Assembly: GCF_011046895.1 (NCBI RefSeq)
Contig: NZ_CP049250.1
Span: 186,001-250,000 of the forward strand
DNA length: 64,000 nt
From: Rhizobium rhizoryzae
GTDB lineage: Bacteria > Pseudomonadota > Alphaproteobacteria > Rhizobiales > Rhizobiaceae
Direction of reading: 5' to 3'
The position numbers and the translations under genes were made by a program. A model generated the notes under the pieces. That model was not told the DNA's origin and searched no databases. It saw only the letters and a program-made list of their open reading frames with translations. Positions 1-10,735 of this stretch are shown one piece after another; the first letter of the stretch is position 1; the number at the start of each line of letters is the position of its first letter.

Positions 1-2870
1 GAGACATCCGGGTATGCCGGATCGGAACCGACATCCTTGGTGATCCTCCACGAACGGGCGCATTTGACGCCTTCCGCAAGCTTCGGCTCGACCGCAACCT
101 TGGTGCCATCGTCCAGACGGAATGCCTCTGCCGGACCTTCTCCTGCCACCACGGAAATATCCGAGGTGATGCAGATTTCCGCGAAATCGAGACCTTCCAG
201 CGCCTTCAGAAGCTCCGGATCAGCCACGTGCACGACGGGTGCGGCTTCCAGCGAAGAGCCGATGCGCTTTTCCTTGCGCTCGATTTCCAGAGCGCCTGTC
301 ACGGCACGGCGAACGGCGCGCACCTGCTTCCACTTTTCCGAAACCGTCTCGTTTGCCCAGTTCGACGGAATTGCCGGGAACTGTTCGAGATGCACGGACG
401 TGGCGGACGGATCACGCGACAGCCATGCCTCTTCCGTGGTGAACGGTATCATTGGCGCAAACCACAGCACGAGGCAATCGAACAGCTTGCGGATGACGAA
501 AAGGGCCGCGCGACGACGAGCCGAAGACGGCGCATCGCAATAGAGCGCATCCTTGCGGATATCGAAGTAGAAGGCCGATAGCTCGACGTTGGCGAAATCC
601 GACAGAGCGCGGACGATGCGCTTGAAATCGAACTCGTCATAGCCCTTGCGCACCAACTGATCGAGCTCACTGAGGCGATGCAGCATCAGCTTTTCGAGTT
701 CCGGCAGATCCGAATAGGCGATCTCATCGCCATGGTCATGGGCCAGGGTACCGAGCATCCAGCGGATGGTGTTGCGGATCTTGCGATAGGCATCGATGTT
801 CGTCTGGATGATCGTCTTGCCGAGGCGCTGGTCTTCGGCATAGTCGGTCGACATGACCCAGAGGCGCAGGATATCAGCGCCGGATTCCTTCATCACATCC
901 TGCGGCGTTACCGTGTTGCCGAGCGATTTCGACATCTTGCGGCCATCTTCCGCCATGGTGAAACCATGGGTGATGACGGCGTTGTACGGCGCGCGGCCAC
1001 GCGTTGCGCAGCTTTCCAGAAGCGAGGAATGGAACCAGCCGCGATGCTGGTCGGAGCCTTCCAGATAGACATCCGCCGGCCACTTCAGATCCGGACGATC
1101 TTCCAAGGTGAAGGTATGGGTGGAACCGGAATCGAACCAGACATCAAGGATGTCGGTGACCATCTTCCACTTGTCGCCGTCATGCTCGTTGCCGAGGAAG
1201 CGTTCCTTGGCACCGGCAGCGAACCAGGCGTCTGCCCCTTCCTTCTCGAAGGCTTCGAGAATACGGGCATTGACCTTCTCATCCTTCAGGACATTGCCCT
1301 CAGCATCGGCGAAGACGCAGATCGGCACGCCCCACGCTCTTTGACGGGAAAGCACCCAATCCGGGCGCTGCTCGATCATGGCGCGCAGGCGGTTCTGACC
1401 ACCGGCAGGCACGAAACGGGTCTGGTCGATGGCCGAGAGGGCGCGCGTGCGCAGTGTCGTGCCATCGGACAAATCCTTGTCCATATAGACAAACCATTGC
1501 GGCGTGTTGCGGAAGATGACCGGCTTCTTGGAGCGCCAGCTATGCGGATATTCATGCTTGATACGGCCACGGGCAAACAGGTTGTTGGCGGCGATCAGCG
1601 CTTCCATCACACGCTTGTTGGCATCACCCTTCTTGCCGTTATCGTCGATAACACGCGCAGCACCGCCTTCAGCCGAAGGGCCAAAGCCGGGCGCTTCTTC
1701 CGTGTAGAAACCTGCATCATCAACGGGGAACGGGATCTTGGTGTCGATGCCGCGCTCGGCAAGCGCCTTGCCGTGCCCCATCCAGGCATCAAAGTCTTCG
1801 CGACCATGGCTTGGCGCCGTGTGCACGAAGCCCGTACCGGCATCATCGGTAACGTGATCGCCATCGAGCAGCGGCACCTTGAAGGTGTAGCCAAGGTGTG
1901 CGAGCGGATGGGCGCAGGTGATGGAGCCAAGTTCCTGCGCCGAGACCTGACGAACGCGCTTGAACTCCAGCTTCGCCTTGGCAAAAGCATCCGCTGCAAG
2001 CTTGTCGGCGAAGATGAGCTTTTCACCTGGACGAGGACCGAAGTCGTTCGCAGCCGCAGTGACTTCGTAAAGGCCGTATTCGATGCGTGACGAATAGGAG
2101 ATCGCGCGGTTGCCCGGGATCGTCCAGGGCGTTGTGGTCCAGATGACGACGAACGAACCGTCGAGATCGCCTGATGCACCAACGGCAGGAAACTTCACCC
2201 AGATCGTGTCGCTTTCGACCTCGGCATATTCCACTTCCGCTTCGGCCAGCGCCGTGCGCTCGACAACCGACCACATGATGGGCTTGGAGCCGCGATAGAG
2301 CTGGCCGCTCATGGCGATCTTCAGGAGTTCGCCAGCGATGCGGGCTTCCGCGTGGAAGGCCATGGTCGTGTAGGGATTATCGAAATCACCTTCGATGCCG
2401 AGACGGCGGAACTCTTCCGACTGGATGTTGATCCAGCCTTGCGCGAACTCGCGGCACTCCTGGCGAAATTCGTTGACCGGGACTTCGTTTTTGTCCTTGC
2501 CCTTTTCGCGATATTTTTCCTCGATCTTCCATTCGATCGGCAGGCCGTGGCAATCCCAGCCGGGAACATAATTGGCATCGAAGCCGCGCATCTGGAACGA
2601 GCGGGTGATGACGTCCTTCAGCACCTTGTTCAGCGCATGGCCAATATGGATGTTGCCGTTGGCGTAAGGAGGGCCATCATGGAGAACGAACTTCTCGCGG
2701 CCAGCGGCGGAGGCGCGAAGCTTTTTGTAAAGCCCCATGTCCTTCCACTTCTTCGCCATTTCCGGCTCCTTCTGGGGAAGGCCGGCGCGCATGGGGAAAT
2801 CGGTCTCGGGCAGGAACAGGGTGGACGAATAATCTTGCTTGTCTGCGGTATCGGTCTTGATGTCGGTCAT
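1..2870 (-). CDS. ileS: Isoleucyl-tRNA synthetase (C-terminus cut by window edge)
   Basis: Class I aminoacyl-tRNA synthetase that charges tRNA-Ile in the cytoplasm. The frame starts at the ATG at 2868-2870 ([12 protein letters not shown]) and runs leftwards off the window, giving about 956 codons. Rhizobial homologues are roughly 960-970 residues, so probably only the last few residues are missing. The HIGH signature ([12 protein letters not shown], about residue 72) and the KMSKS signature (GRKMSKS, encoded near 923-941) are both visible, with the large editing insertion between them. The ATG directly precedes the conserved N-terminal region, so I am confident of the start. Genes for a BrnA-like protein, ribF and a HAD phosphatase lie upstream in the same orientation. 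Confidence 0.97.
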   Translation of the reverse strand, partial: MTDIKTDTADKQDYSSTLFLPETDFPMRAGLPQKEPEMAKKWKDMGLYKKLRASAAGREKFVLHDGPPYANGNIHIGHALNKVLKDVITRSFQMRGFDANYVPGWDCHGLPIEWKIEEKYREKGKDKNEVPVNEFRQECREFAQGWINIQSEEFRRLGIEGDFDNPYTTMAFHAEARIAGELLKIAMSGQLYRGSKPIMWSVVERTALAEAEVEYAEVESDTIWVKFPAVGASGDLDGSFVVIWTTTPWTIPGNRAISYSSRIEYGLYEVTAAANDFGPRPGEKLIFADKLAADAFAKAKLEFKRVRQVSAQELGSITCAHPLAHLGYTFKVPLLDGDHVTDDAGTGFVHTAPSHGREDFDAWMGHGKALAERGIDTKIPFPVDDAGFYTEEAPGFGPSAEGGAARVIDDNGKKGDANKRVMEALIAANNLFARGRIKHEYPHSWRSKKPVIFRNTPQWFVYMDKDLSDGTTLRTRALSAIDQTRFVPAGGQNRLRAMIEQRPDWVLSRQRAWGVPICVFADAEGNVLKDEKVNARILEAFEKEGADAWFAAGAKERFLGNEHDGDKWKMVTDILDVWFDSGSTHTFTLEDRPDLKWPADVYLEGSDQHRGWFHSSLLESCATRGRAPYNAVITHGFTMAEDGRKMSKSLGNTVTPQDVMKESGADILRLWVMSTDYAEDQRLGKTIIQTNIDAYRKIRNTIRWMLGTLAHDHGDEIAYSDLPELEKLMLHRLSELDQLVRKGYDEFDFKRIVRALSDFANVELSAFYFDIRKDALYCDAPSSARRRAALFVIRKLFDCLVLWFAPMIPFTTEEAWLSRDPSATSVHLEQFPAIPSNWANETVSEKWKQVRAVRRAVTGALEIERKEKRIGSSLEAAPVVHVADPELLKALEGLDFAEICITSDISVVAGEGPAEAFRLDDGTKVAVEPKLAEGVKCARSWRITKDVGSDPAYPDV

Positions 2871-3107
2871 GGATCAGCCATCGGAAAAGCGACGCTCGGT
2901 CGGTCGCAGGATAAGGAAACTGGCGGCACGTCGCGCTGGAACCAGCACGGAAAACCCGGACCTTTCCGCTACCGTTCAGGCGGCTGGAAAGGCCGGGCCG
3001 ATAATTCGCTTCAAGGAGGCCGCAGCAAAAACGTTCATGATGCCCGGTTCTTTAGGGGTTTTTCGCCATAAAGAAAAGGGGCTTGCGAGGGCGCCGTCCG
3101 GGATATT

Positions 3108-3347
3108 CTACTCACCCTTCTGTGCATCCACCACGGCGCGAAGAGCATCATTGATGCGCTCTTGCCAACCGGGGCCATCATTCTGGAAATGCTCAAGCAC
3201 GTCGCTGTCGAGCTTGATGGACACCATTTCCTTCACCTTGGGCGGAGAGCGACGCTCAACTGCCGGTGCAGCCTGCTTCTTGGCGGGCTTGAACAGGGCT
3301 TCGGCGGCCTCCATCGGGTTGACCGGTCTGCGCGGTGTAGAGGCCAT
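3108..3347 (-). CDS. BrnA-like (DUF4415) antitoxin-type small protein, without BrnT
   Basis: A 79-residue protein. The second half (VSIKLDSDVLEHFQNDG, then a helix ending LRAVVDAQ) matches the pattern of BrnA/DUF4415 ribbon-helix-helix proteins, the DNA-binding antitoxins of BrnTA toxin-antitoxin modules. The first 35 residues are basic and Pro/Ala-rich. No BrnT toxin gene is adjacent: ribF lies 43 bases upstream and ileS about 240 bases downstream, both on the same strand. It may be a solitary regulator derived from an antitoxin. The family assignment comes from the sequence pattern and the solitary status from the neighbours. Confidence 0.75.
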   Translation of the reverse strand: MASTPRRPVNPMEAAEALFKPAKKQAAPAVERRSPPKVKEMVSIKLDSDVLEHFQNDGPGWQERINDALRAVVDAQKGE

Positions 3348-3390
3348 GGATCTGGTTTCCTTACAGGAGTTTCAATGAAGGAGCGGCAAG

Positions 3391-4371
3391 TCAAAACGCA
3401 ATGACACGATCGACGGGACCAAGCGGCTGGACACCAGCCAGCAGCGCGCGAGCCTCTTCCTCATCCCGCTTCATCTGCTCTACCAAGGGGTCGAGCCCAT
3501 CGAATTTTAGTTCCGGGCGCAGATAGCCGAAGAAGGAAACGGCACAGATTTCGCCGTACAGACTGCCGGAAAAATCGAACACAAAGGTTTCCAGCAGCGG
3601 CGCACCGTTATCCGTCACCGTGGGGCGGCGACCATAGCTCGCGACACCATCATGAATGGTGCCGTCCGCGCGCCGGAAGCGCACGGCATAAATCCCCGGC
3701 TTCAGACCGGCTTCGGGTGCTATGCGCATGTTGGCCGTGGGATAGCCGAGCGTGCGGCCCAGTTTTTCGCCATGCACCACTTCGGCTTCCACCGTGTAGC
3801 GATAGCCGAGAAGTCCGGCAGCCTCGGCAACATCGCCCGCAATTAGCAGGTCCCGAATGCGGCTGGATGAAACCACCTCGGCATTTTCGTCGCGGAAAGC
3901 ATCAACAAGCGACACATCGAAACCGTAGCGTCGGCCCGCATCCATCAGAAATGCAGGGCCACCTTCGCGACCACGGCCGAAGTGGAAATCGAAACCGGTG
4001 ACCACGGAACTGGCCTGCAGCCAATCGTTCAGAACAGACTGCACGAATTCCTCGGCAGAACGCTTGGAAAATTCCGCATCGAACGGATATTCGATGACCG
4101 AGCGGAAGCCCATGGCCTCCAGAAGTCGCGCCTTCAGTGGCGCTGGAGTGAGCCGAAAAACCGGCTGGTCCGGCTTGAACAGCGTGCGTGGATGTGGCTC
4201 GAAGGTCAACACCAATGCGGGCACACCGCGCTGTTCAGCGATCTCCAGCGCGCGTTCGAGCACGCTGCGGTGGCCGCGGTGCACGCCATCGAAGTTTCCG
4301 ATCGCCACGACACCACCCTTCAGCGTATCGGGCAGCGGCTCTTTCTTCTCATTTCGGTGAAACACGGTCAT
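3391..4371 (-). CDS. ribF: Bifunctional riboflavin kinase / FAD synthetase
   Basis: A 326-residue cytoplasmic enzyme that phosphorylates riboflavin to FMN and adenylates FMN to FAD. The N-terminal FAD synthetase domain has the nucleotidyl-transferase signature GNFDGVHRGH (about residues 26-35). The C-terminal flavokinase domain has GRTLGYPTANM (about 205-215) followed by GIYAVRF. Length is normal for the family. It sits 14 bases downstream of the HAD phosphatase gene on the same strand, so the two are probably cotranscribed. The ribF-ileS neighbourhood is common in proteobacteria. Confidence 0.97.
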   Translation of the reverse strand: MTVFHRNEKKEPLPDTLKGGVVAIGNFDGVHRGHRSVLERALEIAEQRGVPALVLTFEPHPRTLFKPDQPVFRLTPAPLKARLLEAMGFRSVIEYPFDAEFSKRSAEEFVQSVLNDWLQASSVVTGFDFHFGRGREGGPAFLMDAGRRYGFDVSLVDAFRDENAEVVSSSRIRDLLIAGDVAEAAGLLGYRYTVEAEVVHGEKLGRTLGYPTANMRIAPEAGLKPGIYAVRFRRADGTIHDGVASYGRRPTVTDNGAPLLETFVFDFSGSLYGEICAVSFFGYLRPELKFDGLDPLVEQMKRDEEEARALLAGVQPLGPVDRVIAF

Positions 4372-4385
4372 CGTTCAGGCACCCA

Positions 4386-5240
4386 TTACGCCAGCCGCGG
4401 CATCCACCATTTCGGCGTCGCCCCTTCCCGCTTCAGGTAAGCGTTGAGGATCGCCTCGTCCGTCTGGCCATTGACCGTATATTCAGCGGCGTGAATACCG
4501 CCAGAGACGTAGAGCAGGTCGAGACCATAGCTCAAGGCGCCCTTCACGTCGGTCGGCATGCCGTCGCCCACGGCAATGACCTTGGCGAGGTCGATCTCGC
4601 CCCTCACCTCGCGCGCTGCCGCAAGCGCGGCCTCGTAGATCGGCGAATGCGGCTTGCCGGCGATGCGGGTGGAACCGCCCAGCTGTTCGAAATAGGCGGC
4701 AACGGCACCGGCACACGGAATGATGCGGTGGCCACGCTCGACGACCAGATCCGGATTGGCGCAGATGAGAGGCGCGCCCTTCCCGACGAAGCGCACCAGC
4801 ATGTCGTGGTAGTCTTCCGGCACTTCCTTCTCGTCGTCAAAGAAGCCGGTGCAGACGATTGCCTCCGCATCCGCCTCGCCGGTCACGTTCACATCGAGCC
4901 CCTCGAACAGCGGCATGTCGCGCTCCGGGCCGAGCAGAAACACGTTTTTCGGGCCTTCGGCGATCAGCTTTCGCGTTACATCGCCGGAGGTGACGATCCG
5001 GTCATAGGCGCTATCGGGAACCCCCAGCACGCGCAGCTGGTCGATGACACCCGGTGCCGGACGCGGCGAATTGGTAATCAGAACAACGGTGAGACCGGCC
5101 TTGCGCGCTTCTTCCAGCGCAGTGCAGGCAGCTGGAAAAGCATCCACTCCGTTATGCAGAACGCCCCAGACATCGGAGAGGATCAGCTCGTAGCCGGTTG
5201 TGATTTCACCGAGGGTCTTGATGCGGTCTGCCATGGTCAT
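4386..5240 (-). CDS. HAD-superfamily hydrolase, TIGR01459 / NagD-like type
   Basis: A 284-residue HAD-type phosphatase. Motif I is LSDVWGVLHNG near residue 20, where the first Asp would be the nucleophile. The motif II region is VVLITNSPRP, and motif III/IV is AVGDGMPTDVKGA near residue 216. This architecture, with the cap domain between motifs II and III, is that of the NagD/PGP-like class IIA family, and the alphaproteobacterial subgroup is known as TIGR01459. The substrate is unknown. It lies immediately upstream of ribF in the same orientation, so a housekeeping role near flavin or nucleotide metabolism is possible but only inferred. Confidence 0.9.
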   Translation of the reverse strand: MTMADRIKTLGEITTGYELILSDVWGVLHNGVDAFPAACTALEEARKAGLTVVLITNSPRPAPGVIDQLRVLGVPDSAYDRIVTSGDVTRKLIAEGPKNVFLLGPERDMPLFEGLDVNVTGEADAEAIVCTGFFDDEKEVPEDYHDMLVRFVGKGAPLICANPDLVVERGHRIIPCAGAVAAYFEQLGGSTRIAGKPHSPIYEAALAAAREVRGEIDLAKVIAVGDGMPTDVKGALSYGLDLLYVSGGIHAAEYTVNGQTDEAILNAYLKREGATPKWWMPRLA

Positions 5241-5358
5241 CCGGTCTTTTCATGAAAACTACTGGTGCTGACATGGCAAAGCCGGACCGGCTTGGCAAGG
5301 AGTTTCAGTCAAGCCGAATGATGCCAGTGTGTTCATGATGCGCGTGCGCCGGATTGGT

Positions 5359-6723
5359 TCAGCCTGTGAATAGCTGCCAGAGGACGCCCGCCAGCGCGCA
5401 GAAGGCCAGCACTTTCACCATTCCAGCCTGCATGCGGATCAAAAGAAATGCGGAGACCAGAAACAGTGCGAGGGCTGCCAGATCGAGGGACGATAGAACC
5501 GGCACAAGAAGGCCCGACGCATCCTTTCCCGGAATTGGTGGCAGCAGAGGGACGCGATGCATTTCCCTGAAAAGCACATGCAAACCGAACCAGAGGGCCA
5601 GATTGCAGATGACGCCGACAACCGCTGCCGTGATGGCCGACAGCGCCGCGGACATGCGGGCATTGCCACGCAGACGCTCGATGTAGGGGGCACCTGCAAA
5701 AATCCAGATGAAGCTCGGGACGAACGTTGCCCAGGCGGCCAGAAGCGCGCCGAGAATGCCGCCAATCACCGGATCGATGCCGTTCACCGTTCTGAAGCCG
5801 ACGAGATAGCCGATATGGGACAGGACGAGAACCAGCGGGCCCGGCGTTGTTTCTGCCAGCGCCAGACCATCGACCATCTCACCCGGCCTCAGCCATCCGT
5901 AATCCTGAACGACAACCTGCGCCACATAGGCAAGCACCGCATAGGCGCCCCCGAATGTGACCAGGGCCATCCGCGAGAAAAAGGCAAACAGGGTCGCCAA
6001 GGTTTCGAAACCATCGACGAGCCAGAGGATCAGCAGCGGCAATTGCCAAATGACGACCCAGAACAGCAGCGATAAAAGCTGGGAGGCCAGAGCAGGCCGC
6101 CCTTCCCCTGCATCGATCGACGGAGTGACGGGAGCGGTGAATCGGCTTCGCCAGTAACCGAGAAGGCCCGCGCCAAGAACCAAAAGCGGAAACGGCAAAT
6201 CCAGAACAAACAGAGCGAGGAAGGCGCCGACCGCAAGCGCGATATGAAAGCCTGATTTCAACGTTCGCACGGAAAGGCGAACCAGCGCCTGGACCACGAT
6301 GGCAAGCACGGCAGCCTTGAGGCCAAAAAAGAGGCCCGTCAGCCAGTCGGTCTGTTGATACAGCGCATAGGCTGTGGAAAGCCCGATCATGACGCCAAGG
6401 CCGGGAAGCACGAACAGAAGTCCGGCCAGGATGCCGCCACGCACACCCTTGACGAGCCAGCCGATATAGGTGGCAAGCTGCTGGGCTTCCGGTCCAGGAA
6501 GCAGCATGCAATAGCTCAAGGCATGCAGAAATCTTTCCTCTGAAAGCCACTGCCTTTCTTCCACCACAGCCTTGTGCAACATCGCGATCTGGCCCGCGGG
6601 GCCACCAAAACTCAACAGTCCAATACGGGCGAAGACCCGCAGAACCTCCGAGAATTCAGGGGTTTGCGCCGGAGTTTCCGTGATGGGTTTGGCGGAAGCG
6701 GGTAGACGTTCAGGATCGGCCAC
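5359..6723 (-). CDS. chrA: Chromate efflux transporter, ChrA family
   Basis: A 454-residue inner-membrane protein of the CHR family, made of two homologous halves with many hydrophobic segments. Each half starts with a GG signature: LSFGGPAGQIAMLHK near residues 33-47, and VTFGGAYAVLAYVA near 255. Family members export chromate and give chromate and sometimes sulfate-analogue tolerance. Length fits the two-domain long-chain type. The gene diverges from groES, with about 137 bases between them that include the groE promoter. No chrB regulator is adjacent. Substrate assignment rests on family membership. Confidence 0.93.
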   Translation of the reverse strand: MADPERLPASAKPITETPAQTPEFSEVLRVFARIGLLSFGGPAGQIAMLHKAVVEERQWLSEERFLHALSYCMLLPGPEAQQLATYIGWLVKGVRGGILAGLLFVLPGLGVMIGLSTAYALYQQTDWLTGLFFGLKAAVLAIVVQALVRLSVRTLKSGFHIALAVGAFLALFVLDLPFPLLVLGAGLLGYWRSRFTAPVTPSIDAGEGRPALASQLLSLLFWVVIWQLPLLILWLVDGFETLATLFAFFSRMALVTFGGAYAVLAYVAQVVVQDYGWLRPGEMVDGLALAETTPGPLVLVLSHIGYLVGFRTVNGIDPVIGGILGALLAAWATFVPSFIWIFAGAPYIERLRGNARMSAALSAITAAVVGVICNLALWFGLHVLFREMHRVPLLPPIPGKDASGLLVPVLSSLDLAALALFLVSAFLLIRMQAGMVKVLAFCALAGVLWQLFTG

Positions 6724-6742
6724 TTTTTTACGAGCCCTGTTC

Positions 6743-6771
6743 TTGACTCAGCCGGAGCTCAATCATATCTG
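6743..6771 (+). promoter_or_regulatory. Putative groE promoter
   Basis: TTGACT at 6743-6748 is followed after 17 bases by TATCTG at 6766-6771, just upstream of the CIRCE operator. Read as CTTGACT with CATATCTG it also resembles the alphaproteobacterial RpoH heat-shock promoter pattern. Sigma-factor use cannot be decided from sequence alone. Confidence 0.55.
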
Positions 6772-6778
6772 TTTGCCG

Positions 6779-6805
6779 CTAGCACTCGTAGAGAGTGAGT
6801 GCTAA
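6779..6805 (+). promoter_or_regulatory. CIRCE operator (HrcA-binding inverted repeat)
   Basis: CTAGCACTC at 6779-6787, a 9-base spacer, then GAGTGCTAA at 6797-6805. This matches the CIRCE consensus TTAGCACTC-N9-GAGTGCTAA with one mismatch in the left arm. HrcA repressor binding here would control groES-groEL. The element lies 56 bases upstream of the groES start. Confidence 0.95.
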
Positions 6806-6860
6806 CAACAATGATACGGGCCTCAAGCCCGTCAATGTCATTTGATCGAGGGATTAGACA

Positions 6861-7157
6861 ATGGCAAGCACCAATTTCCGCCCGCTGCACGACCGCGTTG
6901 TCGTTCGTCGCGTCGAATCTGAAGCAAAGACGAAGGGTGGCATCATCATTCCGGACACCGCGAAGGAAAAGCCGCAGGAAGGCGAAATCGTCGCCGTCGG
7001 TTCCGGCGCTCGTGACGAGTCCGGCAAGATCGTCGCACTCGACGTGAAGGTTGGTGACCGCGTTCTGTTCGGCAAGTGGTCCGGCACGGAAGTAAAGCTC
7101 GACGGCGAAGACCTTCTGATCATGAAGGAAGCCGACATCATGGGCATCATCGGCTGA
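6861..7157 (+). CDS. groES: Co-chaperonin GroES
   Basis: A 98-residue co-chaperonin that caps the GroEL folding chamber. It begins [19 protein letters not shown]. The mobile-loop region ([18 protein letters not shown]) and the C-terminal ILIMKE-like strand ([13 protein letters not shown]) are intact. It is the first gene of the operon, 70 bases upstream of groEL, and is controlled by the CIRCE element and heat-shock-like promoter just upstream. Confidence 0.99.
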   Translation: MASTNFRPLHDRVVVRRVESEAKTKGGIIIPDTAKEKPQEGEIVAVGSGARDESGKIVALDVKVGDRVLFGKWSGTEVKLDGEDLLIMKEADIMGIIG

Positions 7158-7200
7158 TCTCAGTCGAAACGTTATCCATCACAAGATTGAACGACAGTGA

Positions 7201-8865
<1,665 letters not shown>

Positions 8866-8895
8866 GTCCACGCCTTCCAGCATCTGGAATACAGA

Positions 8896-8922
8896 AAGGG
8901 CGGCCCTCGGGTCGCCCTTTTT
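8896..8922 (+). terminator. Rho-independent terminator of groESL
   Basis: The hairpin AGGGCGGCC-CTCG-GGTCGCCCT, with one mismatch, is followed by a run of T residues. It lies 30 bases after the groEL stop. Confidence 0.9.
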
Positions 8923-8948
8923 GCATTCAGCACTGTCAAAGCGACGAA

Positions 8949-9263
8949 TTAGTAATAGCCGCGGCCATTGTTGCTCTTCTGGTAGATATTGCGTGACGCA
9001 CGATCCTGCATACGCTCGATCTTGCGGCGCTCCTGCCGCGTCACATAGCCATCCCGTCCGGCGCGCGCCTGGGCACGATCGATCCTGCGCTGCTGCTGGA
9101 TCAGGCGTTGCGCCTCCCGCGGCGTCAACTCACCCTGGCGCAAAGCGCGATGAATGCGCTGCTCCTGACGATATTCGCGTGCTTCGGAACGATAGGTCTG
9201 TGCGAACACGGGAACCGATGAGGCCATGACGAGGGCCAGTGCGCTGATGATGATTTTCTTCAT
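8949..9263 (-). CDS. Small exported basic protein of unknown function
   Basis: A 104-residue protein with a clear Sec signal peptide (MKKIIISALALVMASS, ending PVFAQ-T, predicted cleavage after residue 21). The mature part is rich in Arg and Gln and likely helical (EYRQEQRIHRALRQGE and similar repeats), ending in GRGYY. I cannot assign a function. Similar small Arg/Gln-rich periplasmic proteins are common in rhizobia. It converges with groEL, whose terminator lies between them. Confidence 0.8.
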   Translation of the reverse strand: MKKIIISALALVMASSVPVFAQTYRSEAREYRQEQRIHRALRQGELTPREAQRLIQQQRRIDRAQARAGRDGYVTRQERRKIERMQDRASRNIYQKSNNGRGYY

Positions 9264-9509
9264 GGTGTTTCCTTCCGACGCTTGTGTCTGAGGCGCAGGT
9301 TGCCCGGCGCCGCCTGAATGTGAGATGAAGTCAGTATTCAGGTTTGCGGTACAAACGCGGCCAAGGCCATCACGTTCCGATCACGGAATTGTTGTTCGCT
9401 AATCTCGAACAATTCGTCGCCGTTCGTTCATCTTTCTCGCCGCGACAATCTGGCGCATAGTCTCTCCATACAATTAACGCCTCCCAAGGCTTTTACCTGG
9501 AGCTTATCC

Positions 9510-9956
9510 ATGTCCTCGACCAACAACGCGCTGATCCTTGTTGCGCGCATCCTTCTCTCCTTCATCTTCATCCTGTCCGGCTTCGGCAAGCTGGCCGATC
9601 CGTCTGGTACTGCTGGAATGATCACAGGTGCCGGCCTTCCTGCTGCAACCCTGCTCGCCTATCTGGCTGGCGCTTTCGAACTGGTTGCTGGCCTCTTCGT
9701 TCTGGTTGGCTTCCAGACCAAGCTCACGGGCTTTGCGCTTGCCGCCTTCTGCGTTTTCACGGGCGCTGTCTTCCACTCCGGCACGATTGCCGTTCCGGGC
9801 TGGCCTGAAGCCGCTCTGGGTTGGCTGAACACGCTGAACAGCATCATGATGATGAAGAACTTCACGCTCGCTGGCGCTTATCTGCTGCTTGCTACTGTCG
9901 GTGCAGGCGCCTACTCGCTCGACGCTCGTCGCGGCGTAAAGCCAGCGCTGGCCTGA
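9510..9956 (+). CDS. DoxX family membrane protein
   Basis: A 148-residue inner-membrane protein with four predicted hydrophobic helices. Family features are the FIFILSGFGKLADPSGTA stretch after the first helix and the AGAFELVAGLFVLVG second helix. DoxX/DUF417-type proteins are linked to quinone-dependent redox or sulfur chemistry in other bacteria, but the role of this one is unknown. It is a single-gene unit, bounded by a strong bidirectional terminator at 9983-10022. Confidence 0.9.
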   Translation: MSSTNNALILVARILLSFIFILSGFGKLADPSGTAGMITGAGLPAATLLAYLAGAFELVAGLFVLVGFQTKLTGFALAAFCVFTGAVFHSGTIAVPGWPEAALGWLNTLNSIMMMKNFTLAGAYLLLATVGAGAYSLDARRGVKPALA

Positions 9957-9982
9957 TCTTCCGCCTGACCTCCAAGGCACAT

Positions 9983-10022
9983 AAAAACCCGCCGGATCGA
10001 CAAGGATCCGGCGGGTTTTTTA
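9983..10022. terminator. Bidirectional terminator between doxX-like gene and hisG
   Basis: CCCGCCGGATC and GATCCGGCGGG form a perfect 11-base stem with A residues on the left and T residues on the right. It can therefore end the rightward doxX-like transcript and the leftward his transcript. Confidence 0.92.
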
Positions 10023-10039
10023 TACATTCAAGAATGGTT

Positions 10040-10735
10040 TCAGAGAACGCCGCGCACGGCCTCGATGATGCGGGCAACGGTCGGGTTGCCCTCATGCTCC
10101 GGCTTTCTTGCGCGCACCAGGCAGGCTTCGGAACGAAGAATAACGCCGTCCGAAAGAACCTTCAGATGATTGGCCTTCAGCGTCGAACCGGTCGATGTGA
10201 TGTCCACGATGATATCGGCCTGTCCGGCTGCCGGTGCGCCTTCTGTCGCGCCCAGGCTTTCCACGATCCGATACAGTTGAATGCCGTGTTGCGACGAGAA
10301 GTGCTGCTGTGTCAGCCGCCAGTACTTCGTTGCAATCGCCAGACGGCGGCCATGACGGGCACGAAATTCCGCCGCCACATCACCAAGATCGGCCATGGTT
10401 TCGACATCGAGCCAGATGTCCGGTACAGCGACGATGACATCCGCATGGCCGAAGCCCAGACGTGCTGCGATCTCCACCCGCTTGTCGGCTTCTGCCAGAC
10501 CTTCGCGGATGAGATCCTCACCGGTCACGCCGAAATCCACCGTGCCGTTGCCGATCTCGCGCGAGATCTCCGAGGCCGAGAGAAAAGCGATTTCCACATC
10601 GTCAAAGCCTTCGACGCGACCGCGATAGGAGCGATCATTGCCGACGGCGACGATCTTCATGCCCGCCCGCTCGAAGATGGCAGAGGCATCGTCCTTCATG
10701 CGGCCCTTGGAGGGAAGCCCGATGGTGATGGTCAT
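10040..10735 (-). CDS. hisG: ATP phosphoribosyltransferase, short-form catalytic subunit
   Basis: A 231-residue enzyme catalysing the first step of histidine synthesis, ATP + PRPP to phosphoribosyl-ATP. The PRPP-binding loop [16 protein letters not shown] is visible near residues 172-187. The short form lacks the C-terminal regulatory domain and needs HisZ, which is encoded immediately upstream with a 4-base ATGA overlap, a sign of translational coupling. It is the last gene of the hisS-hisZ-hisG operon. Confidence 0.97.
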   Translation of the reverse strand: MTITIGLPSKGRMKDDASAIFERAGMKIVAVGNDRSYRGRVEGFDDVEIAFLSASEISREIGNGTVDFGVTGEDLIREGLAEADKRVEIAARLGFGHADVIVAVPDIWLDVETMADLGDVAAEFRARHGRRLAIATKYWRLTQQHFSSQHGIQLYRIVESLGATEGAPAAGQADIIVDITSTGSTLKANHLKVLSDGVILRSEACLVRARKPEHEGNPTVARIIEAVRGVL

